The translations under genes and the position numbers were made by a program. A stretch of DNA of 64,000 nucleotides from the NCBI RefSeq assembly GCF_044762655.1, contig NZ_JBIWER010000003.1, positions 124,001-188,000 on the forward strand. The letters are read 5' to 3'. The notes under the pieces are model-generated. The model saw nothing but the letters and a program-made list of their open reading frames with translations, did not search any database and was not told where the DNA came from. Numbering within the stretch: position 1 is the stretch's first letter; each line of letters starts with the position of its first letter. Source of the DNA: Psychrobacillus sp044762655 (lineage in GTDB: Bacteria > Bacillota > Bacilli > Bacillales_A > Planococcaceae). Below, piece after piece: positions 1 through 7,983 of this stretch.

Positions 1-313
1 TTGCTGTTGCTAAATCACCTGTTGGATTTCCTCCACCGTTTGGCGATAGAATTTGCCAAAATAGTGAGTGGTTAGCATGTCCGCCACCATTGTTGCGAAC
101 AGCAGTACGAATTGCTTCAGGAACAGCATCTAAATTAGCGATTAACTCTTCCACTGATTTTTCTTGTAGGTCTGAATGATCTGCAAGTGCATTATTTACG
201 TTTGTCACGTATGTGTTGTGGTGTTTAGTGTGATGAATATTCATCGTTTCTTTGTCGATATGTGGTTCAAGTGCATCGTATGCGTAAGGTAATTCTGGTA
301 ATTCATATGCCAT
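1..313 (-). CDS. sodA: Superoxide dismutase (Mn/Fe family), N-terminal part; runs off the window
   Basis: The first 104 residues of a cytoplasmic Mn/Fe superoxide dismutase, which converts superoxide to hydrogen peroxide and oxygen. The protein starts MAYELPELPYAYDALEPHID. His27 in NIHHTKHH is the expected first metal ligand, and the GGGHANHSLFW stretch near residue 80 holds the second. The full family length is about 200 residues, so the C-terminal half with the Asp and last His ligands lies outside the window. The start is fixed by a strong Shine-Dalgarno (TAGGAGG) 8 nt upstream. The gene follows yqgC on the same strand, as in B. subtilis. Whether the metal is Mn or Fe cannot be told from this part. 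Confidence 0.97.
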   Translation of the reverse strand, partial: MAYELPELPYAYDALEPHIDKETMNIHHTKHHNTYVTNVNNALADHSDLQEKSVEELIANLDAVPEAIRTAVRNNGGGHANHSLFWQILSPNGGGNPTGDLATA

Positions 314-361
314 TTTTATTTCCTCCTAAAGAATATTTTAGAAAATTCTTTTCCATGTATT

Positions 362-390
362 AGCGTATCAAAATATGAGGAATCGTTCAA
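362..390 (-). promoter_or_regulatory. Likely sigma-A promoter of sodA
   Basis: On the minus strand TTGAAC (385-390) and TACGCT (362-367) are separated by 17 nt, about 50 nt upstream of the sodA start. The -35 is close to consensus and the -10 is moderate. This would let sodA be transcribed independently of yqgC. Prediction from pattern only. Confidence 0.5.
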
Positions 391-433
391 TTAAAATAAC
401 CTAAAATAATTTTAATCATACTTTTGACTGAAC

Positions 434-916
434 TTATACAAAGAATATAAACACAACGAGCATAATGATTAAGACGATAATTTTGACTACAGATGAAGTT
501 AAGAATCCGATTAAAGATCCTACCCCTGATTTAATAGCTTGTTTTACACCATCTCGTGTAACGATTAATTCCGCAATTACGGCACCTATAAACGGACCAA
601 TTAAAATACCTGCGACTGGAATCACAAATGGACCAAACAACAGTCCAATAGTACTTCCCCAGACCCCTGCTTTGGTTCCACCAAACTTTTTGACCCCAAA
701 AGCATTTGCCGCCATATCTGCACTAAACAATAGAAGCACGAACAGCACTTGAATTACCCAAAACAGCCATGTTAGCTCAGTAAAGGAGAAAAATAAACCA
801 TACACCACATATCCCAATAGCATAAACACTACGGAAGGGATTATTGGATAAAAAGTTCCAATAAAGGCGACGATGAAACATAATACGATTAATATCCAAC
901 CAATAATTTCTATCAT
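434..916 (-). CDS. yqgC: DUF456 membrane protein, YqgC family
   Basis: A 160-residue very hydrophobic protein with about five or six membrane segments and a glycine-rich middle part (GVWGSTIGLLFGPFVIPVAGIL) typical of DUF456. Its function is unknown. Its position directly upstream of sodA matches B. subtilis yqgC. Its ATG overlaps the TGA of the upstream Na/Pi cotransporter gene by 4 nt (ATGA), so the two are probably translationally coupled here. The family and position are well supported; no biochemical role can be assigned. Confidence 0.9.
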   Translation of the reverse strand: MIEIIGWILIVLCFIVAFIGTFYPIIPSVVFMLLGYVVYGLFFSFTELTWLFWVIQVLFVLLLFSADMAANAFGVKKFGGTKAGVWGSTIGLLFGPFVIPVAGILIGPFIGAVIAELIVTRDGVKQAIKSGVGSLIGFLTSSVVKIIVLIIMLVVFIFFV

Positions 917-2580
917 ATTCGTTTACCTAACACTCCCTCCGCAATATTAGAAGCGTGATCACCTATACGCTCTAAATTGCTTAAAATATCCACGAACATA
1001 ATTCCTACTTGTGCGGAGCATTGACCCTCGTTAACACGTACAATATGATTTTTTCTAAATCTGCGTTCCATTTTATCAATCACATCTTCCTGTTCAGCTA
1101 CACTTTGCGCTAATTCGACATCGCTCGTATCAAATGCTTCTAAGGCATTTGCAACCGTAGTTATCGTAAGCTCGAACATTTCCGAAACATCTTTTATAGC
1201 ATCTTCTGTAAGAATTAAATGATTTTCTTCTCTATATTCGATTAATTCAATAATATTTTCAAAATGATCGCCTATTCTTTCAACATCACGTACTGTATCC
1301 ATTAGAATATTATGTCTAGTTGAATCCTGTACAGTCAAAGGCTGAGAAGAAATCTGAATGAGGTAATCAGTAATTTTTTGATCTAAATGATTTAAAGCGT
1401 CTTCTAGTTGATAGCCTAATTCTGCCTCTTTTTTGTTATTCGTTATTAAGTATGAATAAGTCGTTTGAAGTCCTTGCACACTTAATGCACCCATGCGTAA
1501 AATTTCCTCTTTCGCCTGTCCGATTGCAATGGTTGGTGATTGATCAATAAAATGAACATCTAAATGCTTTGGTTTATATTCAATCGAAACATCTTCCCCT
1601 GGTATAAGTTTAGTAACTAGGAAAGCCCAAGCACCAATAAGCGGAAACTGTATAATAGTATTTGTTATATTAAATGTACCATGAGCAAAGGCAATTTGCA
1701 TTTTATGTTCCAAATCTAGCACACTGGAAATCCATTCAATATAAAGCGTAAAAGGTGTTAAAAAGATTAAAAATATGACCATACCTACTACATTAAATAG
1801 GACATGTGTCGCTGCAGCACGTTTAGCTGCAACTGATGCACCTAAAGATGCAAGTACTGCGGTAATCGTAGTACCAATATTATCTCCAAATAAAATAGGA
1901 AGAGTGCTTTGTAAGGAAAGTAGATTTTCTGCATAAAGGCCTTGAAGAATTGCAACAGTAGCACTTGAACTTTGCACGATCATCGTGAAAATTGTTCCTG
2001 CCATCACCCCAAGGATAGGTGTATTACTCATAGTTAATGCTAAATCAGAAAAAGTGGCCATTTCACTCAGCGGCTTCATCCCATCACTCATAAACTCGAG
2101 ACCGAGAAATAATCCACCTAAACCAAAAACAATTTCTCCTATATGTTGAATTTTATTATCCTTAAAGAAAAACAGAAGAAATGCTCCCACCGCCATAATC
2201 GGTAAAGCATTGCCACCAATATCGAAGCCGATGATAAAAGCTGTAATAGTTGTTCCAATATTAGCACCCATAATGACACCAATTGCTTGTCTAAGATTCA
2301 TAATCCCTGCACTTACCAATCCAACTGTTATAACCGTAGTAGCTGAGCTAGACTGTATAAGAACCGTAACCACAATACCAACTAAAACACCCATTAAAGG
2401 GTTAGATGTAAACTTATCTAAAATATTTCGAAGTCTATCCCCCGCAGCTTTTTGAAGTCCATCTCCCATATATTTAATGGCGAAAAGGAAAATACCCAGT
2501 CCCCCCAAAAATTGAAAGAGCATTTCCTGCCAATTTAATTCCACTTCATTCTCAACTCCCAGTTTAGACAATTTTCGCAT
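913..2580 (-). CDS. Na+/phosphate cotransporter (NptA/YqeW-like) with C-terminal PhoU-like domain
   Basis: A 555-residue membrane protein of the type II Na/Pi cotransporter family. Two inverted repeats each carry the signature QSSSAT (residues 76-81 and 203-208). Membrane helices run to about residue 330, and a cytoplasmic PhoU-like helical domain (about 355-545) follows. It probably moves phosphate, or regulates its flux, across the membrane with sodium. The first ATG has no clear ribosome-binding site. A GTG at codon 13 (2544) preceded by GGGAG is a plausible true start and matches where homologues begin. In B. subtilis the similar yqeW gene lies by yqeV, so its coupling to yqgC here is a local rearrangement. 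Confidence 0.9.
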   Translation of the reverse strand: MRKLSKLGVENEVELNWQEMLFQFLGGLGIFLFAIKYMGDGLQKAAGDRLRNILDKFTSNPLMGVLVGIVVTVLIQSSSATTVITVGLVSAGIMNLRQAIGVIMGANIGTTITAFIIGFDIGGNALPIMAVGAFLLFFFKDNKIQHIGEIVFGLGGLFLGLEFMSDGMKPLSEMATFSDLALTMSNTPILGVMAGTIFTMIVQSSSATVAILQGLYAENLLSLQSTLPILFGDNIGTTITAVLASLGASVAAKRAAATHVLFNVVGMVIFLIFLTPFTLYIEWISSVLDLEHKMQIAFAHGTFNITNTIIQFPLIGAWAFLVTKLIPGEDVSIEYKPKHLDVHFIDQSPTIAIGQAKEEILRMGALSVQGLQTTYSYLITNNKKEAELGYQLEDALNHLDQKITDYLIQISSQPLTVQDSTRHNILMDTVRDVERIGDHFENIIELIEYREENHLILTEDAIKDVSEMFELTITTVANALEAFDTSDVELAQSVAEQEDVIDKMERRFRKNHIVRVNEGQCSAQVGIMFVDILSNLERIGDHASNIAEGVLGKRI

Positions 2581-2718
2581 ACAAACTTATTATTCATTAA
2601 TTATGAATGCTATGTAAATAGTATATATCATCATTTACAATTTCTTAACAATGCGAAAATTACATTTTGTCTTCCTCCATCCTTTGATGTTAGAATAGTG
2701 AGGAAAGGGTGACATTAC

Positions 2719-3219
2719 TTGAGTTTATTTCAACTATTTAAATCTAGCTTTACTAGTCCTAAAAAAATCGCTGCATTTCGACTTATTCCGATTGGTAAAG
2801 TGATGCAATATATATTTAGTTATATATTTATCATGTCCATTATTTCCTTTGTTTTTTTTATCAATGGAATTTCTGACCAACAACAAACAATGGAGGGGTT
2901 ATTAGAGTACTTTGCGCAAATTCAATGGCTTTTATATCCATTTTCCTTTTTGTTCTTATTTGTATTGAATACTTTATTTATCTTTGTTCGCATTAGTATA
3001 TTAGCATACATAGGCAGCATCATCCTACGCATTAGAAATAGAAAAGGAGAATTTCGGCATATTTGGAGGACGGCTCTCTTTGCCAGTACAATTCCATTGT
3101 TGTTATCTATCATTTTTGCGATTTTGCAGTTTTCGAATAACTATATTCAACTCCTAATCTATATATTGAGTTTAGTAATAATTACTTTTGCAACGAAATA
3201 CTATCCAGTTAAAAGATAA
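2719..3219 (+). CDS. yqgB: DUF1189 membrane protein, YqgB family
   Basis: A 166-residue protein with an amphipathic N-terminus (SLFQLFKSSFTSPKKIAAFR, a DUF1189 hallmark) and four or five membrane helices. It starts at TTG 2719 behind an AAGGGTGA-like ribosome-binding site. Family members are named maltodextrin-utilisation YvdJ-like or YqgB; the molecular function is unknown. It diverges from the Na/Pi cotransporter gene and is followed by yqfZ. Position agrees with B. subtilis yqgB. Confidence 0.85.
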   Translation: MSLFQLFKSSFTSPKKIAAFRLIPIGKVMQYIFSYIFIMSIISFVFFINGISDQQQTMEGLLEYFAQIQWLLYPFSFLFLFVLNTLFIFVRISILAYIGSIILRIRNRKGEFRHIWRTALFASTIPLLLSIIFAILQFSNNYIQLLIYILSLVIITFATKYYPVKR

Positions 3220-3228
3220 TACATAGTT

Positions 3229-3266
3229 CCCCCTCATCTTGCATAAAGTACGGTAAGGGGGTTTTT
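3229..3266 (+). terminator. Weak terminator-like hairpin after yqgB, overlapping the yqfZ ribosome-binding site
   Basis: CCCCCT (3229-3234) can pair with AGGGGG (3256-3261), followed by TTTTT. The loop is long (about 21 nt). The 3' arm is also the probable ribosome-binding site of yqfZ, so the hairpin could hide it. Low confidence. Confidence 0.35.
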
Positions 3267-3268
3267 AT

Positions 3269-3589
3269 ATGAAAATATTCGTCGCAACTATTCTATTACT
3301 CATTTCGTTTTATATCGTAAAAGTAGATTTAATCGAAGGAACGATCCCACTTGCATACTCTATTCAACCAGTTGAATGTGACAAGAAATTAGATTATATT
3401 ACAGTAGAAATTATGGCTGGAGATTCACTACAATCCTTATTCTCTCTCTATCCTTCCGTCGAATCTATCTCATTCACAGAGAGATTAGCAGACTTTTATA
3501 ATCTTAATCCTCATTTTATTAATCAGTCTTTTAAAATAGGAGAAAAGGTTTTATTGCCTACCTATACAGCTTCAAAAGAATGTAAATAA
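3269..3589 (+). CDS. yqfZ: LysM-like small exported/anchored protein, YqfZ family
   Basis: A 106-residue protein with an N-terminal hydrophobic segment (residues 3-20) acting as signal or anchor. It is followed by a degenerate LysM-like domain (about 45-100) with the pattern VEIMAGDSLQSLF...NPHFINQSFKIGEKVLLP. LysM domains bind peptidoglycan, so an envelope or spore-related role is likely. The B. subtilis homologue yqfZ lies beside ispG, as here. ATG 3269 follows AAGGGGG. The LysM match is visible but weak. Confidence 0.75.
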   Translation: MKIFVATILLLISFYIVKVDLIEGTIPLAYSIQPVECDKKLDYITVEIMAGDSLQSLFSLYPSVESISFTERLADFYNLNPHFINQSFKIGEKVLLPTYTASKECK

Positions 3590-3610
3590 TGTAAAGTAGA
3601 GCGTTCTTTC

Positions 3611-3640
3611 TTGTCATTTCATTCGAAAGACTGATAAAAT
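3611..3640 (+). promoter_or_regulatory. Likely sigma-A promoter of ispG
   Basis: TTGTCA (3611-3616) and TAAAAT (3635-3640) with an 18-nt spacer, 44 nt upstream of the ispG start. Good match to the sigma-A consensus. Confidence 0.6.
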
Positions 3641-3683
3641 GATGAATAGTGATGGCATTTAGCCTCAAGAAGGAGAGATTTTC

Positions 3684-4808
3684 ATGAGCGGAATAATTCA
3701 TCGTTCCAAAACTCGTCCAGTTCGGGTTGGAAACTTAACAATAGGTGGAAGCAATGAGCTATTTATACAAAGTATGACAACAACAAAAACACATGACGTA
3801 GAAGCTACAGTTGCTGAAATCCTACGATTAGAGGAAGCCGGCTGTCAAATCGTACGTGTCGCGTGTCCAGATGAACGCGCAGCGTATTCTATCGGAGAAA
3901 TCAAAAAACGTATTAACATCCCATTAGTAGTGGATATTCACTTTGACTATAAGCTAGCACTTATTGCAATTGAGCAAGGTGCTGATAAGATACGTATAAA
4001 TCCAGGTAATATTGGACGTAAAGAAAAAGTCGAAGCTGTTGTCAATGCAGCTAAAGCAAAAGGTATTCCAATTCGTATTGGGGTAAATGCTGGTTCGTTA
4101 GAAAGAAAAATTTTAGAAAAATACGGCTACCCAACTGCTGATGGAATGGTAGAAAGTGCGTTACATCATATTAAAATTCTAGAAGATTTAGACTTTCATG
4201 ACATCATCGTCTCTATGAAAGCTTCAGATGTAACTCTAGCTGTAGAAGCTTATCGTAAAGCGGCAGAAGCATTCGACTACCCTCTTCACCTCGGAATAAC
4301 TGAGTCTGGAACACTATTCTCTGGTTCGATCAAAAGTGCTGCTGGATTAGGAACACTGTTAAGTATGGGTATCGGTAACACAATGCGCGTGTCCTTAAGT
4401 GCTGACCCAGTAGAAGAAATAAAAGTTGCTCGCGAATTATTAAAGGTTTTCGGACTATCTTCTAACTCCGCTACTTTAATTTCTTGTCCTACTTGTGGAC
4501 GTATTGAAATTGACTTAATAAAAATTGCTAACGAAGTGGAAGAATACATCTCAAACATTAAAGCACCTCTTAAAGTAGCAGTACTTGGCTGTGCAGTTAA
4601 TGGTCCTGGAGAAGCTCGTGAAGCTGATATTGGAATCGCAGGTGCACGTGGAGAAGGTCTGTTATTCATGAAAGGCAAAACAGTTCGAAAAGTTCCTGAA
4701 GAAACAATGGTAGATGAACTAAAAGTGGAAATAGATAAACTTGCCGCAGAATATTTTGCAAATAAAGAACTAGAAGAAAAGCAAAACCAAGAAAAACAAC
4801 AAGCGTAA
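3684..4808 (+). CDS. ispG: 4-hydroxy-3-methylbut-2-en-1-yl diphosphate synthase IspG (GcpE)
   Basis: A 374-residue enzyme of the MEP isoprenoid pathway. It converts 2-C-methyl-erythritol 2,4-cyclodiphosphate to HMBPP using a [4Fe-4S] cluster and reducing equivalents. The N-terminal TIM-barrel part starts with RPVRVGNLTIGG. The C-terminal part holds the three cluster cysteines Cys268 and Cys271 (CPTC) and Cys303 (GCAVNGPGE), with Glu310 as the expected fourth ligand. The start follows AAGAAGGAGAG. The next pathway enzyme, ispH, is also in this window. The short Gln/Lys/Glu-rich tail (about residues 360-374) is not conserved. Confidence 0.97.
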   Translation: MSGIIHRSKTRPVRVGNLTIGGSNELFIQSMTTTKTHDVEATVAEILRLEEAGCQIVRVACPDERAAYSIGEIKKRINIPLVVDIHFDYKLALIAIEQGADKIRINPGNIGRKEKVEAVVNAAKAKGIPIRIGVNAGSLERKILEKYGYPTADGMVESALHHIKILEDLDFHDIIVSMKASDVTLAVEAYRKAAEAFDYPLHLGITESGTLFSGSIKSAAGLGTLLSMGIGNTMRVSLSADPVEEIKVARELLKVFGLSSNSATLISCPTCGRIEIDLIKIANEVEEYISNIKAPLKVAVLGCAVNGPGEAREADIGIAGARGEGLLFMKGKTVRKVPEETMVDELKVEIDKLAAEYFANKELEEKQNQEKQQA

Positions 4809-4811
4809 GGA

Positions 4812-5399
4812 ATGATGCAATTGACGAATATACGATTTGGTATCGATATAGACGGGACAGTAACATCCCCTACATCTTTGCTTCCACATATAAACGAAGC
4901 ATTTAAATGTAATTTACAGCTAGAGGATATTAAAGAATACGATTTAACAAAGGCTTTTCCAGTAAGTGAAAAGGATTTCTACGAATGGTTTAAGAAAGCA
5001 GAACCGGTCATATATGCAACTTCCCCTATTCAACCCGATGCACATGCTGTATTATCTGCATGGAAAGAAAAATACGAGCTGTATTTCATTTCAGCTCGGG
5101 GGGATAATGTAATGGATGTTACGTTAGATTGGTTCAAGCAACAAGAACTGTTATATGATCACATTGAATTAATAGGAACCCATAACAAAATTGAAACTGC
5201 TCGAAGACATGGTGTTCATGCTTTTTTTGAAGACAAACATGACAATGCAGTAGAAATTAGTGAGGAACTTGATATTCCAGTGATATTATTTAATACTCCG
5301 TATAATCAAATGCCAGCTCCTAATCGCGTTATCCGAGTAAATAACTGGATCGAAGCGAATAACTGGATTGAAAAGGAATTTTCCATGTCTATTAAATAA
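4812..5399 (+). CDS. yqfW: HAD-superfamily nucleotidase-like protein, YqfW family
   Basis: A 195-residue cytosolic protein of the HAD superfamily, close to the deoxy-pyrimidine 5'-nucleotidase type C group. The nucleophile motif DIDGT is at about residues 12-16, a second motif SARGD lies near residue 96, and FFEDKHDN near residue 136 fits HAD motif 4. It probably removes phosphate from a small substrate; which one is unknown. It starts 3 nt after ispG and is most likely co-transcribed with it. In B. subtilis yqfW is also near ispG. Confidence 0.85.
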   Translation: MMQLTNIRFGIDIDGTVTSPTSLLPHINEAFKCNLQLEDIKEYDLTKAFPVSEKDFYEWFKKAEPVIYATSPIQPDAHAVLSAWKEKYELYFISARGDNVMDVTLDWFKQQELLYDHIELIGTHNKIETARRHGVHAFFEDKHDNAVEISEELDIPVILFNTPYNQMPAPNRVIRVNNWIEANNWIEKEFSMSIK

Positions 5400-5435
5400 A
5401 GTTAAGGCTAGTACAAAACTTTATTCAAAAATAAT

Positions 5436-5476
5436 AAGCCCCGAAAATTTTACGATTAGTAAAGTTTTTGGGGCTT
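5436..5476. terminator. Bidirectional terminator between yqfW and zur
   Basis: AAGCCCCGAAAATTTT pairs with AAGTTTTTGGGGCTT, closing at about 5436/5476 and flanked by T-rich sequence on both strands. It lies between convergent yqfW and zur and can serve both. Confidence 0.8.
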
Positions 5477-5495
5477 TCTATTAGGTTTCAACTAT

Positions 5496-5566
5496 ACTCG
5501 TTTTCGGTACGACGGACGCTTTCCGGGGGCACGGTTAGAGCCTGTAGTCTCTCTCAGCCTCTTTCT
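5496..5566 (-). repeat. GC-rich intergenic repeat R1, copy A (3' part only)
   Basis: On the minus strand it contains CCGTGCCCCCGGAAAGCGTCC, which matches the 3' half of full copies at 23604, 23812 and 55115 (consensus CCCGCGGAAAGCGTCC). The upstream GAGGCTGAG matches copy D. The 5' half is missing, so this is a decayed or truncated copy. It ends next to the zur stop codon. Confidence 0.7.
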
Positions 5567-5570
5567 AAGA

Positions 5571-5981
5571 CTAATGACAGGAAGGACAATTCCCGTAGAT
5601 TTCAAATTTATGATTCTCTATCTCGTAGCCAGGTATAGCATTTTGCAGTGCTTCCATTGGACAATATGGAATTTCTTTAATATTGCCACAGGACATGCAG
5701 ATAAAATGATGGTGATGATGATCCGCTTCACATTGCATTCTAAAATGCTTTTCCCCGGTTAGCTCGGTTTCTTCCAAAATACCCAAATCCACAAATGTGC
5801 TTAAATTTCGATAAATTGTATCATAGCTCATCCCTGGATGTTCTTTTTTCATCACATTTAATATATCTTTCGCTGTTATATATTTTTCCGTTTCTGAAAA
5901 AATACTGAGTATTTGTTCGCGCTTATCTGTTTTTTTGAACCCTTCATTTTTAAGAATATCCCAGGCTTTTTCTATATTCAA
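5571..5981 (-). CDS. zur: Fur-family zinc uptake repressor (Zur)
   Basis: A 136-residue Fur-family DNA-binding repressor. The winged helix is in about the first 80 residues (TAKDILNVM...MSYDTIYRNLSTFVDLGIL). The dimerisation part carries a histidine run (DHHHHH) and two CxxC pairs (CMSC and CPSC), the structural zinc site. The gene is coupled to znuB by a 4-nt overlap, and the operon start carries a Zur-like box. This makes zinc the most likely metal rather than iron. It corresponds to B. subtilis yqfV (zur). The protein ends right after the second CxxC pair plus His. Confidence 0.92.
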   Translation of the reverse strand: MNIEKAWDILKNEGFKKTDKREQILSIFSETEKYITAKDILNVMKKEHPGMSYDTIYRNLSTFVDLGILEETELTGEKHFRMQCEADHHHHHFICMSCGNIKEIPYCPMEALQNAIPGYEIENHKFEIYGNCPSCH

Positions 5982-6826
5982 TGAGAAACAGCTCCCTTGC
6001 TTCCTATCTTTTTAGACAAAATAGTTAGAAGTAAAATGATAATCGATGTAACAACAATTGTTCCACCTGGTGCTAAATCTAAATAGAATGCACTTACTAA
6101 ACCAACAATTACCGATAACTCTCCAAATAATAAAGATAGAATAATTGCTTGTTTAAAGCTTTTGGAAATGCGCATAGCAGCAGCAACTGGCAATGTCATG
6201 AGAGAAGAAACGAGTAAGATTCCAACAATTCGCATCGATCCCGCGATGACTAATGCAGTCACAATCATAAATAATACATGAATCCATTTGGCTGGAAGTC
6301 CAGATGCCTTCGCATATTCCTCATCAAATGAAAGAACAAATAACTCCTTAAAAAACAAACTTAGAAAGATGATTACAATCAAAGCAATACCGATAATAAT
6401 CCATAAATCTTGACGACTTACGGCAGAAACAGAACCAAATAAATAACTAAATAAGTCAGAGCTAAACCCTTCTGCCAACGAGATAAAGATTGCTCCAAAA
6501 CCAAGACCTGCAGACATGATGATTGGTATTGCAAGCTCCTCATAATGTTTATATAATCTTCTCAATCTCTCTATAAACAATGAGCCTGTTACAGATGCAA
6601 CAATTCCTAAATATAGCGGGTTTAGTAACGCTAATGCTCCAACAGACTGGCTTAAATACAAGCTACCTGCTATACCGGCTAATGTGACATGACTGAGAGC
6701 GTCTGCTATTAATGAAAGCCTACGGACAACGATAAAAACACCTAATAGTGGAGCGATTAAACCAATGATTAAGCCAGAGGCAAAGGCATTTTGTAAAAAT
6801 TCATAGTGAAAAATAGACTCGATCAT
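5978..6826 (-). CDS. znuB: Zinc ABC transporter permease (ZnuB/AdcB-like)
   Basis: A 282-residue integral membrane protein of the ABC-3 family of Mn/Zn/Fe importers, with about eight membrane segments. The motif RRLSLIADALSHVTLAGIAG near the N-terminus is characteristic of the family. It pairs with the ATPase encoded immediately upstream and overlaps zur by 4 nt. Zinc is inferred from the link with zur and the Zur-type operator. No solute-binding lipoprotein gene is present in the operon, so that subunit must be encoded elsewhere. Confidence 0.92.
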   Translation of the reverse strand: MIESIFHYEFLQNAFASGLIIGLIAPLLGVFIVVRRLSLIADALSHVTLAGIAGSLYLSQSVGALALLNPLYLGIVASVTGSLFIERLRRLYKHYEELAIPIIMSAGLGFGAIFISLAEGFSSDLFSYLFGSVSAVSRQDLWIIIGIALIVIIFLSLFFKELFVLSFDEEYAKASGLPAKWIHVLFMIVTALVIAGSMRIVGILLVSSLMTLPVAAAMRISKSFKQAIILSLLFGELSVIVGLVSAFYLDLAPGGTIVVTSIIILLLTILSKKIGSKGAVSH

Positions 6827-7590
6827 GATTTTACCTCACTTTGATGTTCGACTTTACGAACAGCATGTCCATACCAAGCTTCTAACTGTTCCTCACTCAT
6901 TTGATCCATATCATTTTTAAAGCCGTGAAAATGTATTCGCTGATTTAAACATGCCACGTGGCTAATACTCTTGGATACAGCATCTACATCATGTGTGACT
7001 AAGACGATTGTAATATTATGTTCCCGATTTAAGTGGCTTAACATATTATAAAACGATTTTACATTTTTACTATCTACACCTACGGTTGGTTCATCTAGGA
7101 TTAATACATTTGGATTACTGATTAACGCTCTTGCGATAAAGACCCGCTGTTGCTGTCCCCCAGAAAGGTCACCTATATTTTTCATAGAGAAGTCTTCCAT
7201 CCCAACAGACTTTAAAGCTGATTTTACTTGCTTATCAACATTTGCAGGAAATCGATGAAATAATCCTGTTTTCTTAACTAAGCCGCTTCTTACTACCTCT
7301 TTTACAGTAGCAGGAAAACCTGTATTGAACGAATTGGATTTTTGTGAAACGTATCCAATACGCTCTTTGTCTTTAAACTGGTTAACCGGCTTTCCAAAAA
7401 GAAGTACTTCGCCTTTTGTCGGTTTTAATAATCCAAGGATTATTTTCAACAAGGTTGATTTTCCCGAGCCATTAGGTCCAATAATCGCTAGAAAGTCCCC
7501 TTCTGCAATAGTTAAATTGATATCGGTTAATGCTTTAGTTTGTTCGTATTGATATGAAATATTATGTAAGTTGATCAATGGGGTTCCCAT
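6823..7590 (-). CDS. znuC: Zinc ABC transporter ATP-binding protein (ZnuC/AdcC-like)
   Basis: A 255-residue ABC ATPase. It shows Walker A GPNGSGKST (about residues 38-46), Q-loop YVSQK, signature LSGGQQQR (about 143-150), Walker B VLILDEPT and the switch HD (THDVD). It energises the ZnuB permease, with which it overlaps by 4 nt. It is the first gene of the znuC-znuB-zur operon. A Zur-type box and a sigma-A promoter lie just upstream. Specificity for zinc is inferred from context. Confidence 0.93.
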   Translation of the reverse strand: MGTPLINLHNISYQYEQTKALTDINLTIAEGDFLAIIGPNGSGKSTLLKIILGLLKPTKGEVLLFGKPVNQFKDKERIGYVSQKSNSFNTGFPATVKEVVRSGLVKKTGLFHRFPANVDKQVKSALKSVGMEDFSMKNIGDLSGGQQQRVFIARALISNPNVLILDEPTVGVDSKNVKSFYNMLSHLNREHNITIVLVTHDVDAVSKSISHVACLNQRIHFHGFKNDMDQMSEEQLEAWYGHAVRKVEHQSEVKS

Positions 7591-7607
7591 TATTATTCCT
7601 CGATTCT

Positions 7608-7628
7608 AATTAAGAATGATTACGATTT
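7608..7628. promoter_or_regulatory. Zur-type operator upstream of znuC
   Basis: AATTAAGAATGATTACGATTT: one half (ATTACGATTT) matches the Bacillus Zur/Fur-family 9-1-9 palindrome well, and the other half is weaker. It sits at about +5 to +25 of the predicted znuC transcript and overlaps the -35 region of a possible divergent promoter for the yqfT-like gene. Zur would repress here when zinc is plentiful. Inferred from the motif. Confidence 0.65.
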
Positions 7629-7638
7629 ACAAAGATAT

Positions 7639-7667
7639 AGTATAATCCTAAATCCAACATGTGTAAA
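7639..7667 (-). promoter_or_regulatory. Sigma-A promoter of the znuC-znuB-zur operon
   Basis: On the minus strand TTTACA (7662-7667) and TATACT (7639-7644) with a 17-nt spacer. The Zur-type box lies immediately downstream, a typical repression geometry. TATAAT at 7641-7646 on the plus strand could serve a divergent transcript. Confidence 0.65.
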
Positions 7668-7693
7668 TAAAAATTGCTTGAAAGGATGTTTTT

Positions 7694-7954
7694 CTGGATA
7701 TTCATAAATTTATTCAACAGCTACAAACATGTACGCTAAAAGAGTTTAAAACGATTGTAAAAGGGTTCGATATTCAGTTGTCAGACAAAGAATTGAAAGG
7801 GGTTCATCCTCTATTAAAAGAAATTTCACTTTCCTGGATGGTCTTTGGAGTACCCTTAGCCATCCAACAAAAATTGATCCAAATTCTCGGGGAACAGCGT
7901 GCAATGGACCTTTATAAAGAAATAAAAGAAAAGGCACCAACTTCTTTTAGATAA
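7694..7954 (+). CDS. Small YqfT-like (DUF2624) protein with apparent CTG start
   Basis: An 86-codon reading frame giving (M)DIHKFIQQLQTCTLKEF...YKEIKEKAPTSFR, a soluble mostly helical protein. Its place between the zur/znu genes and nfo matches yqfT of B. subtilis, and the TLKEF...FDIQLSDKE pattern resembles DUF2624. It is on the opposite strand to its neighbours. No ATG, GTG or TTG is available: the frame is closed upstream by TGA 7679-7681. The AAAGGA Shine-Dalgarno (7681-7686) is spaced 7 nt from CTG 7694. A one-base sequence error near the T-run is the alternative explanation. Function unknown. Confidence 0.6.
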   Translation: MDIHKFIQQLQTCTLKEFKTIVKGFDIQLSDKELKGVHPLLKEISLSWMVFGVPLAIQQKLIQILGEQRAMDLYKEIKEKAPTSFR

Positions 7955-7983
7955 AAGAAGAGGTATCCTATTTTGTAAGGAAG

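Noticed and set aside
7746..7940. 64-codon minus-strand frame opposite the yqfT-like gene
   Set aside because: The plus-strand frame has a ribosome-binding site and conserved position; the minus frame has neither.
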